Shown here piece after piece: positions 33,033 to 41,879 of a stretch of DNA of 64,000 nt (position 1 is its first letter; every line of letters begins with the position of its first letter). A model generated the notes under the pieces. The model saw nothing but the letters and a program-made list of their open reading frames with translations. It was not told the origin of the DNA and ran no database searches. Origin of the DNA: JANMZO01 sp963763135 (GTDB lineage Bacteria > Actinomycetota > Acidimicrobiia > Acidimicrobiales > JANYDT01); assembly GCA_963763135.1 (NCBI GenBank), contig CAVXNJ010000005.1, positions 124,001-188,000 on the forward strand, written 5' to 3'. The position numbers and the translations under genes are program-made.

Positions 33033-33980
33033 ATGACTGACATTTCCCTGTCGCCCGACGGTGAGTTCATCGTCATCCCGACGGCCACCAGTCTCGAAGC
33101 GGTCGCGTCGAACCCGCTCCTCGAACCGGAACTCCGCTCCGTTGCGCGACGTGATTGGGCGAGCCGCGCCGACCGTAATGTCAGGCTGCTTGATGTCCTT
33201 GCCGACGTGAAGGCAATCGGAGCCGGTTTCACACCGACCGACCCCGACAACGCGAACAGCGAACTGGTGGCCGCGCTTCTTGCGGTGTCGGCGGCTGGTT
33301 CCATTCGGCTGTCCACCGAGGCGCCCGCCGACCTTCCGCTGGTCGACCTTCTCTCACCTGGCAACGACTCGTGGCGGGCCGAACACATCGAGTTCGTGAT
33401 GATCCCGAACTACGGGTCGAACGCAACGACCGTATGCTCACATACGGTATCGCCGATTGGCGGCCGACCAATCGTGTCGATCGTCGGCCATCGGGCGACC
33501 AACGGCACGGTCATTCTGGCCGGGGTCGGGTTTGCCGGAGGACCGGCGCTCATCGAGCCCGGCATGGCGTTGAACCCACCGGCTGACCCACACGGCACAG
33601 CGCGGTATCGGCGGGCCATCACGCGTGTGCACGCAAGTCGGGTAGCCGAGGGGATCGTCGGAGCAGCGGAGCCGGTTGTCCGGGCCCGCACCGTCAGGAC
33701 CTTTCGCGGGTACACCGTTGAGGTGGCGATCGACGTCGACACCGGACAGATGGACCTCACCCGGCAGCCCGCGGAACCGATTGGAACGGCGGCGCTCGAC
33801 GACGCGGCACGAGCCGTGTGGTTCGCGGTCTCCGATGCCCTCTCACTCGACAACCCCGACCTCCCTACGGAAACCGCCACCACAGACGAGCAGTTCGGCC
33901 GAACGGGAACTGCGATCCAGGTCCATCCAGACTGCGGGCTCATGCCCGAAGTTGCCTGGACACTTCTCCAGAATCGCTGA
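33033..33980 (+). CDS. Hypothetical protein, 315 aa
   Basis: I do not recognise this protein. It is soluble, without signal peptide or membrane segments. The N-terminal half is acidic and Ala/Leu-rich (ADRNVRLLDVLADVKAIGAG). The middle contains IEFVMIPNYGSNATTVCSHTVSPIGGRPIVSIVGHRATNGTVILAGVGFAGG. The C-terminal third has VRTFRGYTVEVAIDVDTGQMDLTRQP and a Pro/Thr-rich tail. Codon use and GC look like the neighbours. It lies 39 bp after the hydrolase and 66 bp before the M16 peptidase gene, all on the same strand, so a common transcript is possible. Confidence 0.55.
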   Translation: MTDISLSPDGEFIVIPTATSLEAVASNPLLEPELRSVARRDWASRADRNVRLLDVLADVKAIGAGFTPTDPDNANSELVAALLAVSAAGSIRLSTEAPADLPLVDLLSPGNDSWRAEHIEFVMIPNYGSNATTVCSHTVSPIGGRPIVSIVGHRATNGTVILAGVGFAGGPALIEPGMALNPPADPHGTARYRRAITRVHASRVAEGIVGAAEPVVRARTVRTFRGYTVEVAIDVDTGQMDLTRQPAEPIGTAALDDAARAVWFAVSDALSLDNPDLPTETATTDEQFGRTGTAIQVHPDCGLMPEVAWTLLQNR

Positions 33981-34046
33981 CCGACGCTCCCACCACATTC
34001 CTACGCACACCTAGCAGTTCCATCTCAACGTTCGAAAGATCAAACA

Positions 34047-36770
34047 GTGACCAGCTCTCCCCTCCATCGGCAGAAGTCCCCTCGCCGCCCCCGAACCCGA
34101 GCGACGATCGGTCTCCTGACCGTCGCCATGATGCTCGCGGCCTGCTCGAGCTCCAAAGGCAGTGACACCTCGCTCGGCGAGGTCACGGGTGGGCTCCGGA
34201 TCGAGCGCTACACACTCGACAACGGGCTTCAGGTCATCCTGCACGAGGACCACAGCACCCCCAAGGCGGCCGTGACATTTCTCGTGCGTACCGGCTCGAA
34301 GGACGAACCCGACCGCAGGAGCGGGTTCGCCCATCTGTTCGAACACCTCATGTTCATGGGGACCAAACGGGTACCGCAGGGCGAGTACGACAAGATCATC
34401 GAATCGTACGGCGGGGAGAACAACGCGTACACCGCCCCCGACATGACGGTCTACTACTCGAACGCCCCGGCTCAGGCTCTTCCGACGCTGTTGTGGCTGG
34501 AAGCTGACCGACTTGATGCACTGGGCGAGAACATCGATCAGAAGAAGCTCGACCTGCAGCGCGACGTCGTGCTCAACGAGCGCCGACAGACCACCGAAGA
34601 CGAGCCCTACGGCGAAGCCGATGAAGCGGTCAACCAGCTGATCTATCCAACGAGTCACCCATACAATCGAGGAACCATAGGTTCACCTACGGATCTGAAG
34701 GCGGCGACCGTGCAGGACGTGAAGGACTTCTTCGCCGCCAACTACCTTCCGAACAACGTGACACTCGTCGTCGGCGGCAACTTCGCGACCAAGACGGTGA
34801 AGCCGATGATCCAAAAGCTGTTCGGACCACTTCAGCGGGGCAACGACATCGTCCGCAAGGACACCCCCACGTTGCAGCCACTCGGAACGAAACGGGCGAC
34901 GTTCACCGACAACGTCACGTCACCGCGCCTGTCCATGGTGTGGAGGGTTCCGGGGCAAACCACCGAGGAATACAAAGAGTTGCGGATCGCGACCCAGCCA
35001 ATGAACTCGCGCCTCAACGCCTCGCTCGTGAAAGACGGGCTCGCGTCTTCGGTCTCGGTCTATGTAGACGGCGGGGCACTCGGCTCGACCCTCAACGTCG
35101 TGGCCACTGCCACCGGCGACGGGAGCACCCTCGGGAAGCTGGAGGACGCGATCGACGACGAGCTTGACGGCATCACCGACGGCCTGGCTTCCGATGAGAT
35201 CAAAGGCTCAGTGACGGCGTCCGAAGCGGGCGAGTCGAGTGAGGCACAAGACATCGTCGGGCGCACCATCACCATCGCCACCGACACGTTCTACTTCGAT
35301 GATCCGTACCACTCGCTGCGGCTGCTCGACGCGCCACCAAAGGTGAGCCGGAGCCATCTCAACAAGACACTCAAGAAATACCTCGACAGCAACCGTTTGA
35401 TCCTGACAGTCCTTCCAAACGAGGGGCAGGCCGACGCCGCTCTTCCGAAGCGTCCCACCGATGCGGCGCCGGTTGCACCGAAACTTCCCTCGAGCACATC
35501 GTTCACCCTGAAGAACGGACTTCCCGTCACGTACTGGCAGATTGGTGAGTTCGGAACGTCGTACGTGCAGCTCGTTACGGGTCGGGGCACAGCGAGCGAG
35601 AAGGTCAAGGGAAGCACGGCGTTGCTGGCTGCGCTGCTCGACCGCGGATCCCAGACCCCCGACTTCGATCTCGCCACCGACCGCGTAGGCGCCACGGTGT
35701 CGGCCGGGTACTCCTCGTCGCAGGTGATCGTGTCGTTGAACGCACTCACGCGCAACCTCGATGCGTCTCTGCGGCTCTTCGATGAAGCCGTCGAGCAACC
35801 CCTTCTGACCAAGAAGGAATTCAACGACGAACAGTCGGTTCTCGCCGAGAACCTTGACGCACGAATTGACGATGCGCGTGGCGTGTCGTTCGATGTCGGT
35901 ATACGGGAGTACTACGGGAAGACGAACCCCTTCGGAGCGATGCTGTCACCGTCCGAAGCCCGAGCGTTGAAGCTCACCGACGTCAAGGCCCGCTACGACG
36001 AACTGATGAAGCCGGTGAATTTCTCGGTGCTCATGGCGGGAGACCTGAGCCCGAATCAAGCCAAAGCGAAGCTGAACAAGACGATCGGAGGTTGGAAGGC
36101 CAAGGGGCCGAAGGCACCCGAGGATGTCGCTCCGTCACCGAAACTGGGCCGCCCGCGGCTCGTGTTTGTTGACACGCCCGGCGCCGCGCAGACGATGATC
36201 CGCGTCCTGAGCCCTGCGGTGAAAGCGTCCGACGCGAACGCTCTCGCGTATGAGGCACTGGGTACGGTGCTCGGCGGCACCTTCACCAGCCGTTTGAACG
36301 CCAACCTTCGGGAAGACAAGGGCTACACCTACGGCGCGAGCTCGTCGTACGCGTTCGACCGCAGCTTCGGCTTTCTCAACACGCGCACAAGCGTCGACGC
36401 CGCCGTGACCGGGAAGTCCCTGGCCGAGATCCAAAAGGAGTTCGCCGCGATCGAGAAGGGGGTGACGCCGGCCGAAGTCACGAAAGCCGTGCAATCCCAG
36501 GCCAACGGGGTGCTCGACGTGTTCGCCTCTCCCCAAGCTGTCGTGCAGACCCACTCAGATCTTCTGAGTCTCGGCGAGGGTCCGAAGGACCTGCTCGATT
36601 CCTACGCGCGCATAGTGAAACTCAACGCGACCAGCATCAACGCGATTGCCCCGAAGGCGGTTGACGAAAACCACATGATCTGGGTACTCGTCGGCGACCG
36701 TGCGGTGGTGGAACCGCAGTTGGCCGGTCTCGGCCTGCCGAAGCCCGAGTTCGTAACCCTCCCGAAATAG
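34047..36770 (+). CDS. M16-family zinc metallopeptidase, predicted lipoprotein, 907 aa
   Basis: The N-terminus has a Tat/Sec-like basic start, a hydrophobic core and the lipobox LAAC (residues about 31-34), so the mature protein should be lipid-anchored outside the membrane. The first M16 domain carries the inverted zinc motif HLFEH (in GFAHLFEHLMFMGTKR) and the downstream glutamate region LDLQRDVVLNERRQ. A second M16 pair starts near residue 480 (FTLKNGLPVTYWQIGEFG) and lacks the zinc motif, as usual for the non-catalytic half. LREDKGYTYGASSSY is the conserved Arg/Tyr motif of the last domain. The two-halves-in-one-chain length of about 900 residues matches pitrilysin-like/PqqL-type enzymes. 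Its role is peptide degradation in the cell envelope. Confidence 0.92.
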   Translation: MTSSPLHRQKSPRRPRTRATIGLLTVAMMLAACSSSKGSDTSLGEVTGGLRIERYTLDNGLQVILHEDHSTPKAAVTFLVRTGSKDEPDRRSGFAHLFEHLMFMGTKRVPQGEYDKIIESYGGENNAYTAPDMTVYYSNAPAQALPTLLWLEADRLDALGENIDQKKLDLQRDVVLNERRQTTEDEPYGEADEAVNQLIYPTSHPYNRGTIGSPTDLKAATVQDVKDFFAANYLPNNVTLVVGGNFATKTVKPMIQKLFGPLQRGNDIVRKDTPTLQPLGTKRATFTDNVTSPRLSMVWRVPGQTTEEYKELRIATQPMNSRLNASLVKDGLASSVSVYVDGGALGSTLNVVATATGDGSTLGKLEDAIDDELDGITDGLASDEIKGSVTASEAGESSEAQDIVGRTITIATDTFYFDDPYHSLRLLDAPPKVSRSHLNKTLKKYLDSNRLILTVLPNEGQADAALPKRPTDAAPVAPKLPSSTSFTLKNGLPVTYWQIGEFGTSYVQLVTGRGTASEKVKGSTALLAALLDRGSQTPDFDLATDRVGATVSAGYSSSQVIVSLNALTRNLDASLRLFDEAVEQPLLTKKEFNDEQSVLAENLDARIDDARGVSFDVGIREYYGKTNPFGAMLSPSEARALKLTDVKARYDELMKPVNFSVLMAGDLSPNQAKAKLNKTIGGWKAKGPKAPEDVAPSPKLGRPRLVFVDTPGAAQTMIRVLSPAVKASDANALAYEALGTVLGGTFTSRLNANLREDKGYTYGASSSYAFDRSFGFLNTRTSVDAAVTGKSLAEIQKEFAAIEKGVTPAEVTKAVQSQANGVLDVFASPQAVVQTHSDLLSLGEGPKDLLDSYARIVKLNATSINAIAPKAVDENHMIWVLVGDRAVVEPQLAGLGLPKPEFVTLPK

Positions 36771-36844
36771 CCCGTCCACTCGGCCCACCTGGGCACCCCC
36801 GGCCCACCGTGGGCCACCGTGGCGAGGAGTAGCCTGAGTTTGCG

Positions 36845-37408
36845 ATGGTGAACATTCCGAACTGCTCCGGACGGCTGCTCGTGGCTCCGCCACAGCTCAC
36901 CGATCCGAATTTCACGGGGTCGGTTGTGCTGGTGTTGATGCACGACGACAACGGGGCCTTCGGACTCGTGCTCAATGACCCGATCGATCCGGCCGACGTT
37001 TCCCCGAGCGACCTCGTTTCGGCGTGGGCGCAAACCGTCACGCCACCGGTGCTTCGCGGTGGACCGGTGCAGACCGATGGTGTGCTCGGGCTCGGCGAGC
37101 CGGTTCCCGGTCGCCACATAGACGGGTTCACGCACCTGGGCAACGCACCGCAACCGCTCGGTGCCGTCGACCTTTCGCGACCACCAACCGACGGGTTCAC
37201 CCGCGTCAGGCTGTTTGCCGGTTACTCCGGATGGGCCCCGCAGCAACTCGACGCCGAACTGGCGATGGAAGGCTGGGTGGTGGTCGACGCCCACCCGGAT
37301 GACGCGTTCACCGACGACCTGGCCGGTCTCTGGTCGCGGGTCATCCGACGCCATGCCGGGTCGAGCAAGCTCATCGCGGCGCTGCCCGATGATCTGAGCC
37401 TCAACTGA
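36845..37408 (+). CDS. YqgE/AlgH family protein (DUF179), 187 aa
   Basis: GRLLVAPPQLTDPNFTGSVVLVLMHDDNGAFGLVLNDP is the signature N-terminus of YqgE/AlgH, and LRGGPVQTDGVLGLG and LFAGYSGWAPQQLDAELAMEGWVVVDA match the two other conserved blocks of the family. Length is typical (about 185-190 aa). The molecular function of the family is not established. A divergent or weak SD precedes ATG 36845; the next gene follows after only 9 bp, so the two are probably co-transcribed. Confidence 0.93.
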   Translation: MVNIPNCSGRLLVAPPQLTDPNFTGSVVLVLMHDDNGAFGLVLNDPIDPADVSPSDLVSAWAQTVTPPVLRGGPVQTDGVLGLGEPVPGRHIDGFTHLGNAPQPLGAVDLSRPPTDGFTRVRLFAGYSGWAPQQLDAELAMEGWVVVDAHPDDAFTDDLAGLWSRVIRRHAGSSKLIAALPDDLSLN

Positions 37409-37417
37409 CCGAGCCCG

Positions 37418-38107
37418 GTGGACACGTCATCCGACAACCCGCCAGCGGCGACCGCGCCGTTGGCGACCGCGGCATCGGATCTCATCGGCGTTCTGCGCGA
37501 GGCCCGCGACCTCGTCGCTCGACCCGACAACGACTTCACCTGGTCGTCGTGGGTCGACACCGATCACGCACTCGGCGAGATCGATTTCCTTCTCGCTGCG
37601 GTGCGGGACCGGAAGTCGATCAGTGCTTCCGTGGTCTTCGCCCCAACCGGGCCGCTGCAAGAGCTCGCATTGAGCAGCGGATGGGGCGATGCGTTTCTTG
37701 CGCTGGCCGACCGGTTCGATGACGCGGTCGTGGCCTACAGCCGAGCGCGGAGGACTCCCCGCTACGTCTACCGCTGCGGGATCTGCGGCAAGACGTGCGG
37801 CGACATCATGTTGATCGACGAAGGAGATACGACGGAAATCCTGAGGTCCTCGTTCACCAGCGACATGACTCGGTCGGTCTCGGGCCGAGAGCGTTCAGCG
37901 CTGCGAAACGCCCTCGACCACGACGACTTCAGGGCCATCTTCGCCATCGATCCTGAGCTCGCACCCTTCCACTGTCAGGTGTGCGCCGAGAACTACTGCC
38001 AAGAGCACTGGGTCGTGTGGGACGTGTTCGACGACGACGATCCGACGTGGCACGACAGTATTCGCGGGCGGTGCCCTCAGGGCCACGAACGAATGCTCGA
38101 GGACTGA
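37418..38107 (+). CDS. Hypothetical protein with two Cys-x2-Cys zinc-finger-like pairs, 229 aa
   Basis: The N-terminal half is a helical, Asp/Ala-rich segment (LIGVLREARDLVARPDNDFTWSSWVDTDHALGEIDFLLAAVRD). The C-terminal half has CGICGKTC and, after about 65 residues, CQVCAENYCQEHW and a final RCPQGHERM, which look like metal-binding knuckles. I do not recognise the family. GTG 37418 starts 9 bp after yqgE, indicating one transcript. The opening ASDLIGVLREARDLVA resembles hypothetical actinobacterial proteins found beside yqgE, but I cannot verify that. Confidence 0.6.
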   Translation: MDTSSDNPPAATAPLATAASDLIGVLREARDLVARPDNDFTWSSWVDTDHALGEIDFLLAAVRDRKSISASVVFAPTGPLQELALSSGWGDAFLALADRFDDAVVAYSRARRTPRYVYRCGICGKTCGDIMLIDEGDTTEILRSSFTSDMTRSVSGRERSALRNALDHDDFRAIFAIDPELAPFHCQVCAENYCQEHWVVWDVFDDDDPTWHDSIRGRCPQGHERMLED

Positions 38108-38110
38108 CCG

Positions 38111-38179
38111 CGTCAGTGGATCACATACGTCAGTGGATCACATGGGTCAGTGGATCACATGCGTCAGTGGGATCACATG
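38111..38179. repeat. 17-bp tandem repeat, 4 copies
   Basis: CGTCAGTGGATCACATA/G units at 38111, 38128, 38145 and 38162; the last has one extra G. They sit between the stop of the zinc-finger-like gene and the stop of the convergent nitroreductase gene. Confidence 0.9.
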
Positions 38180-38199
38180 CGCCAAGGTGTTAGGTGCAC

Positions 38200-38856
38200 T
38201 TACCATGTGTCCCAGTGCAGGATGGAGTCGGGCTCCGGGCGCATCGCCGGCTTGAAGTCGGTGCCGACCGTGTAGGCCAGCGGCGACAGGCACACTTGCT
38301 GCACGGTGTCGAAGGGGATCCCGACGATGTCGGCGACGGCCTGTTCCATCATGAGATGGATCGTCGTCCACGCCGTGCCGAGCCCGCGGGCGCGGGCCGC
38401 CAGCATGAAGCTCCAGGTGGCCGGGAGGATGTTTCCGAGCACCGAAGCCGACGCCATCGGAGGGAGATTGTCGAGGCGTGCGCCGACCGAACACGCAATC
38501 AGCAGCACCGGAGATTTGGCCATGTTCTGTGACAGGAACGTCGCCGAGTCGACGACCCGGCTCTGTTGCGCCTGGGCCACCTCACCTTCTTTCTGGATCG
38601 CACCGGCGAACATCGGGCTCGACGAATAGATCTCCCAGCATTTGGCGTACACATCGGCGATCGCCTGACGCTTCGCCGGATCTTTGACGATCACAAAGCT
38701 CATGGTGATGTGGTTCGATCCCGACGGCGCCTGGAGGGCCGAAGCGGCACACTCACGGATCAGTTCGTCGGGAACGTCTCGGGTGAAGTCGAGCCGCTTT
38801 CGAACTGCGCGGGTCGTGGAAAGAAGTTCGTCGGGATTGAGATCGAGGAGAGCCAT
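38200..38856 (-). CDS. Nitroreductase-family flavoprotein, 218 aa
   Basis: LSTTRAVRKRLDFTRDVPDELIRECAASALQAPSGSNHITMSFVIVKDPAKRQAIADVYAKCWE is the FMN-binding N-terminal part of the nitroreductase fold. SFMLAARARGLGTAWTTIHLMMEQAVADIVGIPFDTVQQVCLSPLAYTVG is the conserved second half. Cytoplasmic, NAD(P)H- and FMN-dependent reductases of this kind act on nitro-aromatics, quinones or enones; the physiological substrate is unknown. I chose ATG 38856 because residues upstream (extension to 38919) are not nitroreductase-like. Nitroreductases are common DosR targets in mycobacteria, but I find no DosR box in front of this one. Confidence 0.88.
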   Translation of the reverse strand: MALLDLNPDELLSTTRAVRKRLDFTRDVPDELIRECAASALQAPSGSNHITMSFVIVKDPAKRQAIADVYAKCWEIYSSSPMFAGAIQKEGEVAQAQQSRVVDSATFLSQNMAKSPVLLIACSVGARLDNLPPMASASVLGNILPATWSFMLAARARGLGTAWTTIHLMMEQAVADIVGIPFDTVQQVCLSPLAYTVGTDFKPAMRPEPDSILHWDTW

Positions 38857-38954
38857 ACGGCACAACGTAACCGATCGCCATGACCGAGGCCCTAGTCGCC
38901 GAGGCCGTGGTGTTCCCACTAGCCCTGAACTCGGCGTCGCCGTATGATCCGCGA

Positions 38955-40094
38955 ATGATCCGATTCGGGCGATTCGTCGTAGCGGTCACCTCCGCCGGGG
39001 CCATGCTGGCCATGTCGACGCCAAGAGCCACGGGAGCCTCCGCCGCCGGATCGTCCGCTCGGTTGGCCGGCACGATCGAACTGCAGAACACGTGGAGCGC
39101 CGGACCTTCGAACGGGGACCACACGTTGTCAGGTTTGTGTAAAACCACGCTGACCTTCGACGGTTCAACCCAGGTGCGCGAGGACTCGGTCTTCGACTGG
39201 AGCGAGACCATCATCAACACCACTCAGAGCACCAGCCGGACCACGAGAATCGAGCGCCACGGATCGGTCAGCACTGGTTACCCGGGATCTGCTCGCGCCG
39301 CGTACTCGGGTGTGCCTGGAACCGCGTCGGCGACCTACCGGATCTCGCATCCGAAGCGCGGCGGAACGATCCCGACCACGGAAACGATCGATGCCACCAC
39401 CGTGGTGAACGGCCGCACCCTCAAACCATCGCACAATTCGCACACCTACCGGGAAAACTGTTGGAACCAGTTCACCCCGACCCTCCTCGGGACCGGGGCG
39501 ATGCTACGTGGCAGCGCCACCAACAGGTCGAACGGCTTCCGGACGCTTGAGGCGACGGTCACCTGGGATCTGGAGGACTGCTCAGCCCCCGCGCCCGCGC
39601 CGTCGTCTGCGGGACGCATGGCGGTCACGGTCGCGCCGTTACTCAAATGCGGTGCGGACAAACTCCTCGTGGTGGTCGAGCACTGCGACCCACTCCCGGC
39701 CGGAGGCGTCAACTGGGATCCGTGGTTCAAGGACCTCTACACGCGGCTCGGACGGGCATGGCAGGCGAAGGCTCGCGGCCTGGGGCTGCCCCCGACGGCT
39801 GGGTACGGCCTCTCAGCGACCATCGCGGTGGACCGGGCCACCCGCAAGGTCGTGATCACGAGCCTCAACCCCCCGCCGGATGATGCCGATGCGCGCGGGC
39901 AGGCGATGGCGACCGCTCTGAAGGGCGCCGCCGACTCGGTGACGACGCTCCCGTTCCCTGCTGCCTCGAAGATCACGTCAGGCATCAGTTACGACGCGCT
40001 CCCGTCCTTCGTCGTAACCACCACCAACGCGATCCCCCAACCGACCCGCCACTTCGTTGAGAAGGATGGTCGTCTCTGCTACGCCGAAAGGTAG
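38955..40094 (+). CDS. Secreted protein of unknown function, 379 aa
   Basis: MIRFGRFVVAVTSAGAMLAMSTPRATGASA is a clear Sec-type signal peptide, which fixes the start at ATG 38955 rather than the longer in-frame reading. The mature part starts with a beta-rich domain (LAGTIELQNTWSAGPSNGDHTLSGLCKTTLTFDGSTQV) with several Cys residues (GLCKT, ENCWNQ, EDCSAP, KCGADK, EHCDPL) that could form disulfides. The C-terminal 170 residues include AWQAKARGLGLPPTAGYGLSATIAVDRATRKVVITSLNPP, similar in style to exported TonB-C/energy-transducer-like folds, but I would not assign it. It is close to its divergent neighbour, with about 100 bp in which two promoters must lie. Confidence 0.65.
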   Translation: MIRFGRFVVAVTSAGAMLAMSTPRATGASAAGSSARLAGTIELQNTWSAGPSNGDHTLSGLCKTTLTFDGSTQVREDSVFDWSETIINTTQSTSRTTRIERHGSVSTGYPGSARAAYSGVPGTASATYRISHPKRGGTIPTTETIDATTVVNGRTLKPSHNSHTYRENCWNQFTPTLLGTGAMLRGSATNRSNGFRTLEATVTWDLEDCSAPAPAPSSAGRMAVTVAPLLKCGADKLLVVVEHCDPLPAGGVNWDPWFKDLYTRLGRAWQAKARGLGLPPTAGYGLSATIAVDRATRKVVITSLNPPPDDADARGQAMATALKGAADSVTTLPFPAASKITSGISYDALPSFVVTTTNAIPQPTRHFVEKDGRLCYAER

Positions 40095-40367
40095 ACCCGG
40101 GGGCAACATCACCTTGGGCGCGCACCGGCGAAACCCTGCCGGGTTCCCTTGAACCCAATCGGAACATGCGGCAGATGAACCGACCCTCAGATCCGCGCGT
40201 GAGCATCGCCGGTCTGAAGGTGGGCCGTTTGGACCAAAAGGGCGGCCCCGACCGCAGCCGGCTTAAGCGACCCCCGGGGCACGTCGATGATCCTTCTGCA
40301 CTAACTACGCGAACCGACTGTGTGAACAGCGTTCGCTCCTGGGTGACATTGCGATTTGGAAGGAACC

Positions 40368-41690
40368 ATGGCAGCCACAACGTCACGCGCATCGGCGGTC
40401 GGAAAGCTCGTCTCACGACTGGCCCTCGGCTCATTCGTCACAGTTCTCCTCGTGCTGCCCAACGTCGGCGATCGCACGTCGCCCAGTGCCTCCGCTGTCG
40501 TTCCGCCACCGTGCGCGACCACAACCACCGTCGATCCGCTCGCAACGACCACCACCGATCCGCTCGCGACTACCACGACGACCGACCCGCTGGCGACTAC
40601 GACCACGACCATTGATCCGTGCTCGACGACCACGACCACCACCACAACATCGGCTCCAACCACCACCGCGCCCGAGGCCACGACGACGGCGCCCGTCGCC
40701 ACCACGACCACCACCGGTGCCGTCATCCCGCTGGTACCAACCACGACCGTCGACCCGAACTCGGTGACAACCACCGTTGATCCGTCGGCGACGACCACCA
40801 CGGTCACGCCGCCGACCACGACGCCCGCAGGAGCCAGCTCAACGACCGTTGCACCTTCATCGGTCACGACCCCGACGATCGCGTTCGATCCGCAACCGGA
40901 TCCGAACAAGCCCATCGAGCAGCTCACTCCCGCCCCCGCCGTCACCACGACCACGACCGTCGCCCCAACCAGCTCCACCGTCGCCCCGGCGGCCACGACC
41001 ACGGTTGTGCCAAACGCCGGGGCTCCCGCCGGGCCGGCGAACGAGGTTCCGATCGGAACCCAGGAGGCGGTGAAGACGACCTGGAGCGGTGACACGAGCA
41101 ACCTGTCCGCCGACCAGCAGAAGGAAAACATCGAGGTCGCCAGCTACATCGTCAAGGATCTCTTCGTGGCCAGCAATCAGCCACTTCCGACCGGTCCCGT
41201 CGCCGTCGACGGCCGGCTCACGATCGAGGGAACGCCGACCGAGGTGAAGGGGATCGTGAGGGGTACCTCCAGTGGATTTGGTCCGGGCGCCACCGGCCAC
41301 CTGTACGCCGCTTCGCAGCCGGTCCATCTTGGAGCGTTCACCGCTGACGCACAGGGGGTCATCCACTTCGATGTCACCGTCCCAAGCAAACTCACCGGTG
41401 CGCATCATCTGGTCATGGTCGGCAACGACACCGCCGGGAATGTCAAAGCATCCGTGCTGCCCATCACGATCATTGGTGGGACGTCAGGTCCGGCCGCTTC
41501 AGACGTGGCGGCCGCCAGCGAACCGGCGGTCAACGCTGCCGCCGTCACGACGGTTGAGCCGGAATCGGATCCCAACCAGATGGCGATGACCGGAGCCGAC
41601 GTGTTCGGGCTGCTGTTCGCGGCCGTCGTGTTCATCGTCGGTGGAGCACTGACGACGTACCGACTTCGTACGGTCCGGGCCAGGACGTAA
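40368..41690 (+). CDS. Thr-rich, C-terminally anchored surface protein, 440 aa
   Basis: ATG 40368 follows GGAAGGAA and opens a signal peptide (KLVSRLALGSFVTVLLVLPNVGDRTSPSASA). Residues about 40-205 are a mucin-like Thr/Pro/Asp stretch (TTTTVDPLATTTTDPLATTT...), probably an extended, possibly glycosylated wall-spanning stalk. Residues about 230-375 form one Ig-like module (GFGPGATGHLYAASQPVHLGAFTADAQGVIHFDVTVPSKLTGAHHLVMVG). The C-terminus has MAMTG, a hydrophobic segment and TYRLRTVRART, a sortase-type signal of the Ala-x-Thr-Gly style known for class E sortases. A 273-bp leader precedes it, without a secure RNA element. A strong terminator follows within 5 bp. Confidence 0.85.
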   Translation: MAATTSRASAVGKLVSRLALGSFVTVLLVLPNVGDRTSPSASAVVPPPCATTTTVDPLATTTTDPLATTTTTDPLATTTTTIDPCSTTTTTTTTSAPTTTAPEATTTAPVATTTTTGAVIPLVPTTTVDPNSVTTTVDPSATTTTVTPPTTTPAGASSTTVAPSSVTTPTIAFDPQPDPNKPIEQLTPAPAVTTTTTVAPTSSTVAPAATTTVVPNAGAPAGPANEVPIGTQEAVKTTWSGDTSNLSADQQKENIEVASYIVKDLFVASNQPLPTGPVAVDGRLTIEGTPTEVKGIVRGTSSGFGPGATGHLYAASQPVHLGAFTADAQGVIHFDVTVPSKLTGAHHLVMVGNDTAGNVKASVLPITIIGGTSGPAASDVAAASEPAVNAAAVTTVEPESDPNQMAMTGADVFGLLFAAVVFIVGGALTTYRLRTVRART

Positions 41691-41694
41691 AAAT

Positions 41695-41720
41695 GGGTGC
41701 CTCTCGGTTGAGAGGCACCC
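41695..41720 (+). terminator. Rho-independent terminator after the Thr-rich surface gene
   Basis: A perfect 11-bp stem, GGGTGCCTCTC / GAGAGGCACCC with loop GGTT, followed by ACGTTTGTTCTTTC. On the minus strand it is followed by AAAA's complement TTTTTACG, so it may also stop transcription arriving from the cox genes. Confidence 0.88.
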
Positions 41721-41879
41721 ACGTTTGTTCTTTCGAGCCCTACGTGGCCCTACGTTTTCCGTTTATGTAGCCGTAGTGGTTGCCTGCCGGCAGCTTCGGC
41801 CACATGTTCCGCAGGGTCGCGAAGCGGACCGGTGCGCAGAACCAGCGGGCGAAGCGGGGAAAACCAGCTACCGAACGGC

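Noticed and set aside
38200..38956. Nitroreductase as part of the DosR-like regulon
   Set aside because: The family fits, but no DosR-like box is found in its upstream region.
40095..40367. Possible c-di-GMP-I riboswitch in the leader of the Thr-rich gene (GACCGCAGCCGGCTTAAG)
   Set aside because: It resembles part of the GEMM core, but the P2 tetraloop and receptor are not recognisable; a covariance-model search would be needed.
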